Shown here: positions 1-9,400 of the stretch, piece by piece | Layout: each line of letters starts with the position of its first letter | Numbering within the stretch: the first letter of the stretch is position 1 | From: Streptomyces sp. NBC_00376 | Lineage (GTDB): Bacteria; Actinomycetota; Actinomycetes; Streptomycetales; Streptomycetaceae | Reading direction: 5' to 3' | DNA length: 64,000 bases | NCBI RefSeq assembly: GCF_036077095.1 | Contig: NZ_CP107960.1 | Location: forward strand, 6,200,001-6,264,000 | Translations under genes and position numbers: made by a program | The notes under the pieces: generated by a model | What the model saw: only the letters and a program-made list of their open reading frames with translations | Told to the model about the DNA's origin: nothing | Database searches by the model: none

Positions 1-23
1 GCTGAACCGGGCCCGAGGCGCCA

Positions 24-686
24 CTACGCGCTGAGCGGGAACACCTTGCCAAGCTCCCGGAAGACCGCCGTGTTCAGCGCGAAAGCGCGCTTGCACTCGT
101 CGACGACGCGCTGCTTCTCCAGGTCGTCCGCGTCCACCGCGTCCAGCAGCTCGCGGTAGTCCCGCTTGAACGAGGCGGGGTTGGATATCTCCTCGAAGAC
201 GTAGAACCGGACCCCGTCGCCCTTGCGCGCGAAGCCCCAGGTCCGCTCCGCCTTGTCCCGGATGATCTGGCCGCCGGAGAGGTCGCCGAGGTAGCGGGTG
301 TAGTGGTGCGCGACGTATCCGGCCGGCCAGTCGCGGGCGCACTCGGCGACCCGGGCGGCGTACACGGCCGTGGCCGGCAGCGGCTCCAGGCCCTCGCGCC
401 AGTCCGCACCCCGCAGATGGGCCAGATCGCGCTCCAGCTCGGCGGTGCGCATGAGTTCGGGCCGGATGAAGGGACCGGCGACCGGGTCGCCGTGCAGCGC
501 CTGCGCGCCTTCCTCCAGGGCCCGGTACACGAACCACAGCTGCTCCGTGTACCGCGTGTACGCCTCCACTCCGAGGCGCCCGCCGAGCAGGTCGCTCATG
601 AAGGTCGAGGTCTCCGCCTCGGTGTGCTGCTCGTGCGACGCGGTACGGATGAGCGTCGAGAAGGGCGTGGTGGCGGTGGCGTCCAA
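24..686 (-). CDS. Heme oxygenase (biliverdin-producing)
   Basis: Cleaves heme to biliverdin, CO and Fe2+, in the cytoplasm, releasing iron from heme. The 220-residue length is normal for bacterial HmuO-type enzymes. Seen: the proximal-helix motif EQHTEAE with the likely heme-ligand His21, TFMSDLLGGRL just after it, and the distal-helix glycines GDLSGGQ around residue 151. The start is TTG at 684-686, chosen because AGGAGG sits 6 bases upstream and the protein begins right before the family's conserved N-terminus. A DtxR/DmdR-type iron box lies about 105 bp upstream, so iron repression is likely. No heme transporter genes are adjacent inside the window, but the left edge is close. Confidence 0.93.
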   Translation of the reverse strand: MDATATTPFSTLIRTASHEQHTEAETSTFMSDLLGGRLGVEAYTRYTEQLWFVYRALEEGAQALHGDPVAGPFIRPELMRTAELERDLAHLRGADWREGLEPLPATAVYAARVAECARDWPAGYVAHHYTRYLGDLSGGQIIRDKAERTWGFARKGDGVRFYVFEEISNPASFKRDYRELLDAVDADDLEKQRVVDECKRAFALNTAVFRELGKVFPLSA

Positions 687-791
687 GGCGGGCCTCCTGG
701 GACCGAGAGGGGACGGGAAGTCCGGAAAGAAACGGAAATATCGGCAGCGACCGCGTGGTGCGGTGGCGCTGTCGACAACTCCGATCTTCCT

Positions 792-809
792 ACTTAGGCT
801 TACCTAAGT
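792..809 (-). promoter_or_regulatory. Iron box (DtxR/DmdR-type operator) for the heme oxygenase
   Basis: The sequence ACTTAGG-CTTA-CCTAAGT is a perfect 7-bp inverted repeat with a 4-base centre. Read on the minus strand, TTAGGTAAGCCTAA agrees with the actinobacterial DtxR/IdeR/DmdR1 consensus built around TTAGGTTAGSCTAACCTAA. It lies upstream of the heme oxygenase, so ferrous-iron-dependent repression of heme-iron release is the natural reading. Binding itself is inferred. Confidence 0.8.
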
Positions 810-870
810 CAACGGCTTCCCGACAATCTGTCGGTAAAAACGATACGCCGCGTTCCGTGTGCGGAATACG

Positions 871-904
871 CGAAAGCGGCCGCCCGGGAGGGCGGCCGCT
901 TTCG
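871..904. terminator. Strong hairpin downstream of map
   Basis: Perfect 15-bp inverted repeat, 871-885 paired with 890-904, with a 4-base loop. It lies 20 bp past the stop codon of the methionine aminopeptidase gene. There is no clear T-run on the minus strand, as is usual for Streptomyces terminators. Confidence 0.8.
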
Positions 905-924
905 CGGAGGAACGGTCCGGGCGG

Positions 925-1782
925 TTACGGGAGCGTCAGGATCTCGGCGCCCGTCTCCGTCACCACCAGCGTGTGCTCGAACTGCGCGGTGCGCCTGCGG
1001 TCCTTCGTCACCACGGTCCAGCCGTCGTCCCACATGTCGTAGTCGTGGCTGCCCAGCGTCAGCATCGGCTCGATGGTGAACGTCATCCCGGGCTGCATCA
1101 CGGTGGTCGCGTGCGGGCTGTCGTAGTGCGGAATGATCAGGCCGGAGTGGAACGAGGAGCTGATCCCGTGCCCGGTGAAGTCCCGCACCACGCCGTAGCC
1201 GAAGCGCTTGGCGTAGGACTCGATGACCCGCCCGATCACATTGACCTGCCGGCCCGGCCGGACCGCCTTGATGGCCCGGTTCAGCGACTCCTCGGTGCGC
1301 TCCACGAGCAGCCGGGACTCCTCGTCCACGTCGCCGCAGAGGTACGTGGCGTTGTTGTCGCCGTGCACACCGTTGATGTACGCCGTGACGTCGAGGTTCA
1401 CGATGTCGCCGTCGCGCAGCACCGTGGAGTCCGGGATGCCGTGGCAGATCACCTCGTTGAGCGAGGCGCAGAGCGACTTGGGGAAGCCGCGGTAGCCGAG
1501 CGTCGACGGGTAGGCGCCGTGGTCGCACATGAACTCATGGGCGACCCGGTCGAGTTCGTCCGTCGTGACACCCGGGGCGATGTGCTTCGCGGCTTCCGCC
1601 ATCGCCTGCGCGGCGATCCGGCCGGCGATGCGCATGCGCTCGATGGTGTCGGAGTCCTGGATCTCCGGACCGGTGTACGGGGTGGGGGCCGGCTTGCCCA
1701 CGTATTCGGGGCGCCGGATGTTTCCGGGTACGGAGCGGATGGGAGTGATCTCCCCGGGTACGAGCAGCGACTGGCCAGACAT
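925..1782 (-). CDS. map: Type I methionine aminopeptidase
   Basis: Removes the initiator methionine from nascent proteins in the cytoplasm. The 285-residue product has the pita-bread-fold metal ligands: D in [16 protein letters not shown] (two Asp), H in [10 protein letters not shown] in FTIEPML and the last E in [14 protein letters not shown]. The N-terminal extension with [16 protein letters not shown] is typical of actinobacterial MapA paralogues. The start at 1780-1782 ([10 protein letters not shown]) is preferred over an upstream in-frame start because the extra 30 residues run into the divergent neighbour's control region and look non-conserved. It is divergent from the small gene at 1838, and a strong hairpin follows the stop. 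Confidence 0.95.
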   Translation of the reverse strand: MSGQSLLVPGEITPIRSVPGNIRRPEYVGKPAPTPYTGPEIQDSDTIERMRIAGRIAAQAMAEAAKHIAPGVTTDELDRVAHEFMCDHGAYPSTLGYRGFPKSLCASLNEVICHGIPDSTVLRDGDIVNLDVTAYINGVHGDNNATYLCGDVDEESRLLVERTEESLNRAIKAVRPGRQVNVIGRVIESYAKRFGYGVVRDFTGHGISSSFHSGLIIPHYDSPHATTVMQPGMTFTIEPMLTLGSHDYDMWDDGWTVVTKDRRRTAQFEHTLVVTETGAEILTLP

Positions 1783-1837
1783 GTCAGCGAGTCTAACCAG
1801 CGCGCTTGGGGCAGCATGGCCCCGAGGGAAGGAGCCG

Positions 1838-2074
1838 ATGATGGCCCTGTTCAAGAAGCGCACGGTCGGCAAGCCGGGCGAGTGGTACTACTGCCTGGAA
1901 CACCACAAGGTCGAGGAGGGCCCCGAGTGCCCGGCCAAGGACCGGTTCGGGCCGTACACCTCCCGTGAGGAGGCGCAGCACGCGATGGACACCGCGCGGG
2001 AGCGGAACCTGGAGTGGGAGAACGATCCCAAGTGGCACGACGGGGGCACCACCCCGCCCGACCAGCAGGCATGA
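1838..2074 (+). CDS. Small conserved hypothetical protein (about 78 aa)
   Basis: Starts [19 protein letters not shown] and ends [10 protein letters not shown]. It is a small, charged, cytoplasmic-looking protein with two cysteines (YYCLEHH and GPECPAK) and a central segment [18 protein letters not shown] that would form a helix. I recognise it as a conserved Streptomyces family of unknown function but cannot assign a role. GGGAAGGAG stands immediately upstream; ATG at 1838 or at 1841 could be used, and spacing slightly favours 1841. It is transcribed divergently from map with only about 55 bp between them, so the two promoters must be packed together. Confidence 0.8.
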   Translation: MMALFKKRTVGKPGEWYYCLEHHKVEEGPECPAKDRFGPYTSREEAQHAMDTARERNLEWENDPKWHDGGTTPPDQQA

Positions 2075-2081
2075 CCGGGGG

Positions 2082-2116
2082 CGCCGGGGCCCCGTCCCCG
2101 GGGCCCGTTCCCGGCG
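2082..2116. terminator. Hairpin between convergent genes
   Basis: CGCCGGG (2082-2088) pairs with CCCGGCG (2110-2116), and the adjacent GCCCC (2089-2093) pairs with GGGGC (2100-2104), leaving a 5-base bulge on the right arm. It sits just past the small gene's stop and overlaps the gap before the MFS gene's stop, so it can serve both strands. Confidence 0.55.
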
Positions 2117-2120
2117 TTCC

Positions 2121-3455
2121 TCAGGCGGCCGAGGGCGCGGAGGGGCTGGATTCGCCGGCTGCGGTTTCCCTGGCCGCCCTGGCCGCCCGCCTGCGCAGCG
2201 CGTCCTCGTCCGTCTCGGAGTCGTAGGTGAGCAGCTTCGGCAGCGCCGCCGTGAGCAGCGCGACCGAGGCCACGCACGCCACACCGCCGCTCCAGATCGC
2301 CGACCGGGTCCCCGTCCAGCCCGCCATCGCACCGGCCCGCACCTGACCCAGTTGCGGGCCGACGCTGTACGAGAGCACCTCGATGCCCGCCAGCCGCCCC
2401 CGCAGCTCCTCCGGGATCGTCTGGTTCCAGATCGTGGAGCGGCCCAGGCCGCTGAGCATGTCGCCCGCGCCCGCCACCGCCAGGCAGACCAGCACCAGCC
2501 ACACGTTGCCGAACCAGCCGGCCGCCGCGATCGCCAGCCCCCAGACCGCGGCCCCGAACACCACGAACAGCCCATGGCGCCGCACCCGCGACGTCCAGCC
2601 GCTGGTCAGCCCCAGCACCAGCGATCCGACCGACCCGGCCGCGTACATCAGGCCCAGCGACCAGTCGGCGTCCAGCTCGTCCGCGAGGAACGGGAAGATC
2701 GTGTTCGGGAAGGCGAAGAACATCGCCGCCAGGTCGACCGCGTACGTTCCCAGCAGCACCGGCCGGCTCCAGGCGTACCTGGCCCCCTCGGCGATGCCGC
2801 GCAGCGAGGGCTTCGTGCTGTCCCGGGCGGGCGGCGCGGGCGCGAGGCGCAGACACAGGAGCACGGAGACGGCGAACGTGGCCACCGTGACCGCGTACGC
2901 CGTGGCGTGCCCGGCGTAGGCCACCACGAGTCCCGCCACCGCCGGACCGGTGATCGCGCCGAACTGCCAGCGCAGCGAGTTCAGCGCGGCGGCCGCGGTC
3001 TGCTGCTCGTGCGGCACGATCCGGGCCATCAGGGAGTCCAGAGCGGGCCGCTGGAGCCCGGCGAGCGCGGAGACCCCGGCCGCGACCAGGTAGAGCGGCC
3101 AGAGCATCGGGCCGGGCAGCGCCGCGTTCACCAGGAGCACGAGGGCGAGCAGCCCCAGCCCGGCCTCGGTGGCCAGGATCACCTTGCGGCGGTCCGCGGC
3201 GTCCGCGAGCGCCCCGCCGTACAGGCCGAAGACGACCAGCGGCACCAGCTCGACCGCGCCCATCACCCCGACGGCCAGCGGCGAACCCGTCAGCTCCTTG
3301 ATCTGGAGCGGCAGCGCGATCATCGCCATGAAGCTGCCGAAGTACGTCACCACCCCCTGGAACCACAGCAGCCGGAAGTCGGCGGAGGCGCGAAGAGGGG
3401 TGAGGTCGGGCAGCAGAGCGGCCAGCCGGGCGGCCGGGGACGGAGCAGAGGTCAC
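2121..3455 (-). CDS. MFS transporter, MFS_3/EntS-like exporter
   Basis: Integral membrane protein of about 444 residues with some 12 hydrophobic segments. The loop between helices 2 and 3 reads GLYGGALADAADRRKV, the MFS signature, and RLLWFQGVVTYFGSFMAMIALPLQIKELTGSPLAVG at the N-terminus (read here in part) is typical of MFS_3-type secretion permeases related to EntS. The substrate cannot be told from sequence. A GTG at 3453-3455 (VTSAPSPAARL) is chosen as the start because homology-like sequence begins there. An upstream ATG at 3548 would add 31 low-complexity residues. No clear ribosome-binding site precedes the GTG, so the start is the least certain part. Confidence 0.85.
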   Translation of the reverse strand: MTSAPSPAARLAALLPDLTPLRASADFRLLWFQGVVTYFGSFMAMIALPLQIKELTGSPLAVGVMGAVELVPLVVFGLYGGALADAADRRKVILATEAGLGLLALVLLVNAALPGPMLWPLYLVAAGVSALAGLQRPALDSLMARIVPHEQQTAAAALNSLRWQFGAITGPAVAGLVVAYAGHATAYAVTVATFAVSVLLCLRLAPAPPARDSTKPSLRGIAEGARYAWSRPVLLGTYAVDLAAMFFAFPNTIFPFLADELDADWSLGLMYAAGSVGSLVLGLTSGWTSRVRRHGLFVVFGAAVWGLAIAAAGWFGNVWLVLVCLAVAGAGDMLSGLGRSTIWNQTIPEELRGRLAGIEVLSYSVGPQLGQVRAGAMAGWTGTRSAIWSGGVACVASVALLTAALPKLLTYDSETDEDALRRRAARAARETAAGESSPSAPSAA

Positions 3456-3541
3456 AGGAGGCCATGCTGCGGCGCCGCGGGAAGTGCCGCAACGGGATTT
3501 CCGCGGCGGCCGCGCCACCGGGGCCCGTGATCGGCAGCCCG

Positions 3542-4144
3542 TCACCACCGGGCCGGGGGCGGCGCCGTCAGCTGGTCGGCGAGCCGGGACAGCCGGTCCC
3601 GGAAGCCGCGGCGGCCGCGCGGCACGGGGGCGCTGTTCTCCCCGGCAGCCGCGCTCACCAGATGCTGCACGGTGTCCAGGTCCACGTCGTCCGCGCCGGT
3701 CACCGCGAGCGTCTCGTGGGCGAGCCCGCGCACCTCCGGATCACCGTCGTTCAGCGAGAGCACCGTGGCCCCGGCGCGCCGCGCGTCGTGCACCCGCTCC
3801 AGCAGCCCCGCGCCGGGCCGCTCCGGGGCCACCAGGAGCAGCGTCTCGCCCCGCCCCGCCGCCTCGATCCGGCCCAGGCCGACGGCCAGATGCGGGGGGC
3901 CGCCCGGCTCCACCCGGTGGCGCACCAGGGTGGGGGCCAGCTCCGGCAGCCCGGACCAGGTGGACTCGTCGACCAGATGGGCCGCCAGGTGCCACGGCTC
4001 GTACGCCGCCGTTCCCACCAGCAGCAGGCCGCCGCCGTGCGGCACGACGGACGACCGCAGCGCCCCGGCGAACCGCCGGGTCGCGGCGGGCCACTCGGTC
4101 CCGGCGAGCACTTCACGGAGCAGGGCGACGCGTACGGCATCCAT
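3542..4144 (-). CDS. Hypothetical protein, SIS-like
   Basis: 200-residue cytoplasmic protein starting MDAVRVALLREVLAG. Alternating hydrophobic strands such as GGGLLLVGTAAYEPWH and GETLLLVAPERPG followed by DARRAGATVLSLNDGD look like a Rossmann or sugar-isomerase (SIS)-like alpha/beta fold, but catalytic residues cannot be named. ATG at 4142-4144 is preferred over a longer frame that would run into the divergent F420 reductase gene. The intergenic distance to that gene is about 155 bp. Function unknown. Confidence 0.7.
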   Translation of the reverse strand: MDAVRVALLREVLAGTEWPAATRRFAGALRSSVVPHGGGLLLVGTAAYEPWHLAAHLVDESTWSGLPELAPTLVRHRVEPGGPPHLAVGLGRIEAAGRGETLLLVAPERPGAGLLERVHDARRAGATVLSLNDGDPEVRGLAHETLAVTGADDVDLDTVQHLVSAAAGENSAPVPRGRRGFRDRLSRLADQLTAPPPARW

Positions 4145-4298
4145 GGCCCGGCATCCTGCCCGAGGGCCCCTGCCCGGCGCCGGTGAACGGCCCCGAACCA
4201 GCCGAACGGGAACAAGCACGGAAGCAAGTACGGGAGCAGGTACGGGAACAAGGGATGACGCCGGGTCCCGTTCCGTGGCGGGCAGTAATGTCGGAGCC

Positions 4299-5009
4299 AT
4301 GACTACGAATGGCAGTGACAGCGCGGCCAAGCCCCCCGCCAAGGACCCCTGGGACCTTCCCGACGTCTCCGGGCTGACCGTCGGCGTGCTCGGCGGCACC
4401 GGACCCCAGGGGCGCGGCCTGGCCTACCGGTTCGCCCGCGCCGGGCAGCGGGTGATCATCGGCTCCCGGGCCGCCGACCGCGCGAAGAGCGCCGCCGAGG
4501 AACTGGGCCACGGCGTCGAGGGCGCGGACAACGCGGAGTGCGCGCGCCTCAGCGACGTCGTGATCGTCGCCGTGCCGTGGGACGGGCACGCCAAGACCCT
4601 GGAGTCGCTGCGGGACGAGCTCGTGGGCAAGCTCGTCATCGACTGCGTCAACCCGCTCGGCTTCGACAAGAAGGGCGCCTACGCGCTGAAGCCCGAGGAG
4701 GGCAGCGCCGCCGAGCAGGCCGCCGCCCTGCTGCCGGACTCCCGGGTCACCGCCGCCTTCCACCACCTCTCGGCGGTGCTGCTGCAGGACGAGTCCATCG
4801 ACGAGATCGACACCGATGTGCTGGTGCTGGGCGAGGCCCGCGCCGACACCGACCTCGTGCAGGCGCTGGCGGGCCGGATCCCCGGCATGCGCGGCATCTT
4901 CGCCGGCCGGCTGCGCAACGCGCACCAGGTCGAGTCGCTGGTCGCCAACCTGATCTCGGTCAACCGCCGCTACAAGGCGCACGCGGGACTCCGCACGACC
5001 GACGTCTGA
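4299..5009 (+). CDS. npdG: NADPH-dependent F420 reductase (F420H2:NADP oxidoreductase)
   Basis: Cytoplasmic enzyme moving hydride between NADP and coenzyme F420, feeding the F420H2 pool used by actinobacterial reductases. 236 residues. Seen: the N-terminal Rossmann motif GVLGGTGPQGRGLAYRFA with the family's GTGxxG variant, IIGSRAADRAKSAAEEL just after it for the NADP phosphate, VIVAVPWDGH, the IDCVNPLGFDKKG segment, and AAFHHLSAVLL, all typical of the Fno/NpdG family. ATG at 4299 is used; the longer frame upstream overlaps the neighbour on the other strand. F420-type flavin oxidoreductases such as the protein at 29168 could be consumers of its product (inference). Confidence 0.92.
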   Translation: MTTNGSDSAAKPPAKDPWDLPDVSGLTVGVLGGTGPQGRGLAYRFARAGQRVIIGSRAADRAKSAAEELGHGVEGADNAECARLSDVVIVAVPWDGHAKTLESLRDELVGKLVIDCVNPLGFDKKGAYALKPEEGSAAEQAAALLPDSRVTAAFHHLSAVLLQDESIDEIDTDVLVLGEARADTDLVQALAGRIPGMRGIFAGRLRNAHQVESLVANLISVNRRYKAHAGLRTTDV

Positions 5010-5043
5010 GCCGGATCGCCACCGACGTCCGAGCCGGACCGCC
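4998..5043 (+). repeat. Two-copy tandem repeat at the npdG stop codon
   Basis: Two adjacent 23-bp units, 4998-5020 and 5021-5043, differ at two positions only. The first unit contains the last codons and the TGA stop of npdG. In the second unit the stop position reads CGA. This looks like a small slippage duplication of the gene's 3' end. The bases after it, to about 5100, are very G+C-rich and non-coding. Confidence 0.75.
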
Positions 5044-5177
5044 ACCGGGGCCCGGGCCCGGGCCGCCACCGGCCGTCCGGGCCCGACCCGTTTACGGGCC
5101 CACCCTGCGGCGAGCGAAAAGGGGCATGGGGGACACTGGACGGGACCGCGCACCACCCCCGACAGGAGCCGCCCCCC

Positions 5178-5351
5178 ATGCCCCGACTCGCTCTCTACGC
5201 CATCACCGTCTGTGTCCTGGCCGTCGTCGCGGCCGTGATCTCGTTCGTCCAGGGCAGCCTGCTCGGGATCGTCTGGGTGCTGCTGGCCGGGCTCTCGTCC
5301 AACATGGCGTGGTTCTACCTGCGCCGGCACCGCGCACAGACCGCGGGCTGA
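5178..5351 (+). CDS. Small membrane protein, two transmembrane helices (57 aa)
   Basis: Begins MPRLALYAITVCVLAVVAA and ends YLRRHRAQTAG. Two hydrophobic helices (about residues 4-23 and 28-48) are separated by a short FVQGS turn and followed by a positive tail RRHR, which predicts a helical hairpin with the C-terminus inside the cell. GACAGGAG precedes the ATG by 8-9 bases. Codon third positions are almost all G or C, as in real genes here. No family is recognised and no function is assigned. Confidence 0.7.
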   Translation: MPRLALYAITVCVLAVVAAVISFVQGSLLGIVWVLLAGLSSNMAWFYLRRHRAQTAG

Positions 5352-5411
5352 GCCCGCCGGAGGCCACTCGACCGCCTCCGGGTCCGGCCGCCGGTCCCGC
5401 CGGTTCGCCGG

Positions 5412-6218
5412 TCACGGGCCGAAGGCGCAGATCGGATGCTCCTCGTTCCAGTTCTCCCAGAACCGGTAGGCGGCGCGGCCGCACTCCGTGCCCAGGCCGT
5501 TCACGCCCAGTGAGTCCAGCACTCCGTGGACCAGGTCGAAGAAGACGTGGTTGATCTCCGGGATCCACAGCACGGCGAACACCGCGATCAGCCCGAACTG
5601 CGCGAACGGCTCCACCTTGCGCCGGATCCGGTACGACAGCCAGGGCTCGATCACCCCGTACCCGTCCAGCCCCGGCACCGGCAGGAAGTTCAGGATCGCC
5701 GCAGTGACCTGGAGCAGGGCCAGGAACGCCAGCGCGTACCGGAACTCCCTCGGGACACCGTCCAGCGCGTGCAGCCAGAACGGCGCCGTGCACACCAGCG
5801 CGAACAGCACGTTGGTCAGCGGGCCCGCCGCCGAGATCAGGCTGTGCTTCCACCGTCCGTGGATCCGCCCCCGCTCGATGAAGACCGCGCCGCCGGGCAG
5901 CCCGATCCCGCCCATGATCACGAACAGCACCGGCAGCACGATGCTGAGCAGAGCGTGCGTGTAGGCGAGCGGATTGAGGGTGAGGTACCCCTTCGCACCG
6001 ACCGAGAGGTCCCCGCTGTGCAGCGCGGTGCGGGCGTGCGCGTACTCGTGCAGGCAGAGCGAGACCACCCATGCCCCCGTGACGAAGACGAAGACCGCGA
6101 GCCCGTACGGATACCCGGTGTCCGTCCACACCGCCCAGCCCGACACCGCCGTCACGGCGGCGATCCCGAGGAAGACCGGGCTGATCCGCCGGTCGCTGCG
6201 GGCGCTTGCGGTGGTCAT
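5412..6218 (-). CDS. Site-2 protease family (M50) membrane protein
   Basis: 268-residue polytopic membrane protein. The zinc-protease motif HExxH is visible as CLHEYAHARTAL at about residue 57, and the second M50 motif appears as LPVPGLDGYGVIEP near residue 175, supplying the metal-binding Asp. About six hydrophobic helices are present. S2P proteins cut transmembrane segments, for example in anti-sigma factors, but no sigma or anti-sigma gene is adjacent, so the substrate is unknown. AGGAG lies 8 bases before the ATG. It is divergent from the AfsR-like gene. C-terminal residues after about 225 (GLGTECGRAAYRFWENWNEE) are soluble and family-specific. Confidence 0.87.
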   Translation of the reverse strand: MTTASARSDRRISPVFLGIAAVTAVSGWAVWTDTGYPYGLAVFVFVTGAWVVSLCLHEYAHARTALHSGDLSVGAKGYLTLNPLAYTHALLSIVLPVLFVIMGGIGLPGGAVFIERGRIHGRWKHSLISAAGPLTNVLFALVCTAPFWLHALDGVPREFRYALAFLALLQVTAAILNFLPVPGLDGYGVIEPWLSYRIRRKVEPFAQFGLIAVFAVLWIPEINHVFFDLVHGVLDSLGVNGLGTECGRAAYRFWENWNEEHPICAFGP

Positions 6219-6421
6219 CGGCGAACTCCTGACGGACGGCCGGAGGGGGACGGCGCTGCGGGCAGGGAGCCCGACCGTACCGCCGACACGTCACAAACGT
6301 CTCGCGCCGGGGCGGTGGTTCCGGACAGGGTGGGGGCATGACCAGCGATCCGGAGCACGCCGCACAGAGGTACGCGCGGACAGGTGTGCGTTTCCCGATC
6401 CCGGTCACGGAGAATGGGCCG

Positions 6422-9400
6422 GTGCGCTACTGCATCCTCGGAACGACCCGGGCACTGAGCGACGACGGCACGGCCGTCGCCGTCGGCGGGGCACGGCTGC
6501 GCGCCCTGCTCACCGTCCTCGCGATGCGCCCCGGCCGCACCGTCCCCGCCGCCGTGCTCGTCGACGAGGTGTGGGACGGCGAACCGCCCGCCGACGCGGT
6601 GGGCGCACTCCAGGCGCTCGTCGGCCGGCTCCGGCGCGCCGTCGGCCACGACGCGGTCGTCTCCGCCGAGAGCGGCTACCGGCTGGCCGCCGAGCCGGAC
6701 ACCGTCGACCTGTACCGCTTCGAACGGCTCGCGGGGGAGGGCGCGCGGGCGCTGGAGGAGGGCGACGCGGCGAAGGCCAGGACGGTGCTCGACGACGCGC
6801 TCGGCCTGTGGCGCGGCCCGGTCCTGGCCGATCTGCCCGACCGCGACGCCGTCTCGGCCCGCTGGGAGGCCCGGCGGCTGGACGCCCGCCGCAACCGGCT
6901 CCGCGCCGTCCTGGCGCTCGGCCGCGCGGACGAGGCCCTGCCCGAACTGGTCGCCCTGTGCGCCGAGCACCCTATCGACGAACCCCTCCAGGCACTGCGG
7001 CTGCGGGCCCTGCGCGACGCCGGGCGCACCGCCCAGGCACTGGCCGCCTACGACGAGGTCCGCACCTCGCTCGCCGACCGCCTCGGCACCGACCCCGGAC
7101 CCGAACTGCGCTCGCTCCACGCCGAACTGCTCCGCCAGGACCCGGTCCGTCCGCCCGCTCCCGTCGCCCCGGCCACTCCGGCCGCGCGGTTGACGGCTCC
7201 CCGCACCGCGCCCCCCGCCGCACGGCACGGCAACCTCCGGGCCAGGCTCACCAGTTTCGTCGGGCGCGAGGACGACATCGAGGCCCTGCGCGAGGACCTC
7301 TCGCACGCCCGGCTCGTCACCCTCCTGGGCCCCGGCGGCGCAGGCAAGACCCGGCTCTCCCAGGAGGCCGCCGAATCCGCCGGGCCCGCCTGGCCGGACG
7401 GCGTCTGGCTGGCCGAACTCGCCCCTGTCGACGACCCCGAGGCGGTCCCGGAGGCCGTACTGACCGCGCTCGGCGCCCGCGAGACCGTGCTGCGCGGCGC
7501 CGGTGCCGAGGAGATCAGGGTCGTCGAGGGAAGCGCGAACGACCCCCTCGCCCGCCTCACCGAGCACTGTTCCCGGCGCCGCATGCTGCTGCTCCTGGAC
7601 AACTGCGAACACCTCGTCGACGCGGCCGCCGCCCTCGCCGACCACCTGCTCGCCCACTGCCCGCAGCTCACCGTGCTCGCGACCAGCCGTGAACCGCTCG
7701 GCGTACCGGGCGAGTTCGTCCGCCCCGTCGAACCGCTGCCCGACCCGATGGCGCTGCGCCTGTTCGCCGAACGCGGCGCCGCGGCCCGGCCGGGCTTCCG
7801 GACCGACGCGGACGAGGAGACCGCGGCCGCCTCCGCGGAGATCTGCCGCCGCCTCGACGGACTGCCGCTCGCCATCGAACTCGCCGCCGCCCGGCTGCGG
7901 ATGCTCACCCCGCGCCAGATCGCCGACCGGCTCGACGACCGGTTCCGTCTGCTCACCAGCGGAGCCCGCACCGTACTGCCCCGGCAGCAGACCCTGCGCG
8001 CCGTCGTCGACTGGTCCTGGGACCTGCTCGACGAAGCCGAACGCGCCGTGCTGCGCAGGCTCTCCGTCTTCGCGGGCGGCTGCACCCTGACCGCCGCCGA
8101 GGCGGTCTGCGCGGACGGGCCGCAGGGCGCGCGCGAGGTCGCCGGGCTGCTCGGCTCCCTCGTCGACAAATCGCTCGTCGTAGCCGCGCCCGCCGAGGAC
8201 GGCGAGATGCGCTACCGGCTGCTGGAGACCGTCGGCGAGTACGCCGCCGCCCGGCTCGACGAGGCGGCGGAGCGCGACCCCGTGGTCCGGCGCCACCTGG
8301 TGTTCTTCCGGGAACTGGTCCGCACCACGGAACCCCGGCTCCGCGGCGCCGGACAGCGGTCCGCCATCGAGCTGCTCCAGCGCGAGTACGAGAACATCCG
8401 CACCGCCCTGCGCTGCGCCGTCGCCGCCCGCGACGAGCAGGAGGTGCTCTGCATGGTGCTCTCGCTGTGCTGGTACTGGCAGATGCGCAACCTGAGCGGC
8501 GACGCGCTGCACTGGGCCGACGCCGCCGCCGCGCTGGGCCCCGACCCCTTCGCCCCGCCCGCCGAGCCCGCGCCCTCCATCCACGAACGATGCACCGACG
8601 CACCGCCGCCGATGCGGCCCGAACTGCTCCAGGAGGCACGCCGCCAGGCGGGGCTGATCCGGCTGGTCAGCATGGACCACGCCGCGGAGCGGTGGACCGA
8701 CGAGGCGAGCATGGCCCGGCTGCGGGTCATCGCGAACACCTACCGGGCCGGCCAGCCGCAGACCTGCCGGGTCCCGGCATCGCTCTGGTTCTTCGCGGTC
8801 ATGCTCGTCGGGGAGACCGGCAGACTGCGCGAGCTGCTGGACGAAACGGTTCGCGCCTGTCGGGAGTTCGGTTACGAATGGGAGCTCGCCGGGGCCCTCC
8901 AGATGCGGGCCAACGTGCTGGCCAACCGGCCCGAGTGGGCGGGCGACGCGCGCACGGACGCCGACGAGAGCCTGGAGCTCTTCGGCCGGATCGGTGACGA
9001 CTGGGGCGTCGCCGAAGCGCTCTCGGCACGGGGCGAGGCCAACGAGCGCCGGGGCGAGTACGCCCGCGCGGCCGAGGACTTCCAGGTCGCCATCGGGTAC
9101 GCGAAGGAGCTGGGCGCGGCCTCCCAGGTGGCGGTTCTGAACACCAGATACGCGGCCGTGCTCACCGAGATGGACCGCGGTGCCGAGGGCGAGGCGATCC
9201 TGCGCGAGGTGATCGCCGGGCGGCACGACACGAGGTCCATCGCCCGGCTCCATCTGGCCATGTGGCTGGGGCGCACCGACCGCACCGGTGAGGCGCGCGA
9301 GCAACTCACCGTACTGCGCGAGGAGTTCCACTCCGAGACCATGGCGATCTTCGACGGGGTCGTGCTGGGCGCGATGGCCTGGCTGGACAACCAGGACGGG

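Noticed and set aside
3464..4186. Plus-strand frame with AGGAGG before its ATG
   Set aside because: The ribosome-binding-like sequence is good, but the product is low-complexity Arg/Pro/Gly and lies opposite a GC3-consistent minus-strand gene.
6288..6301. Direct ACGTC repeats as a SARP binding site
   Set aside because: Two 5-base copies 9 bp apart in a G+C-rich promoter are too short to support a site.
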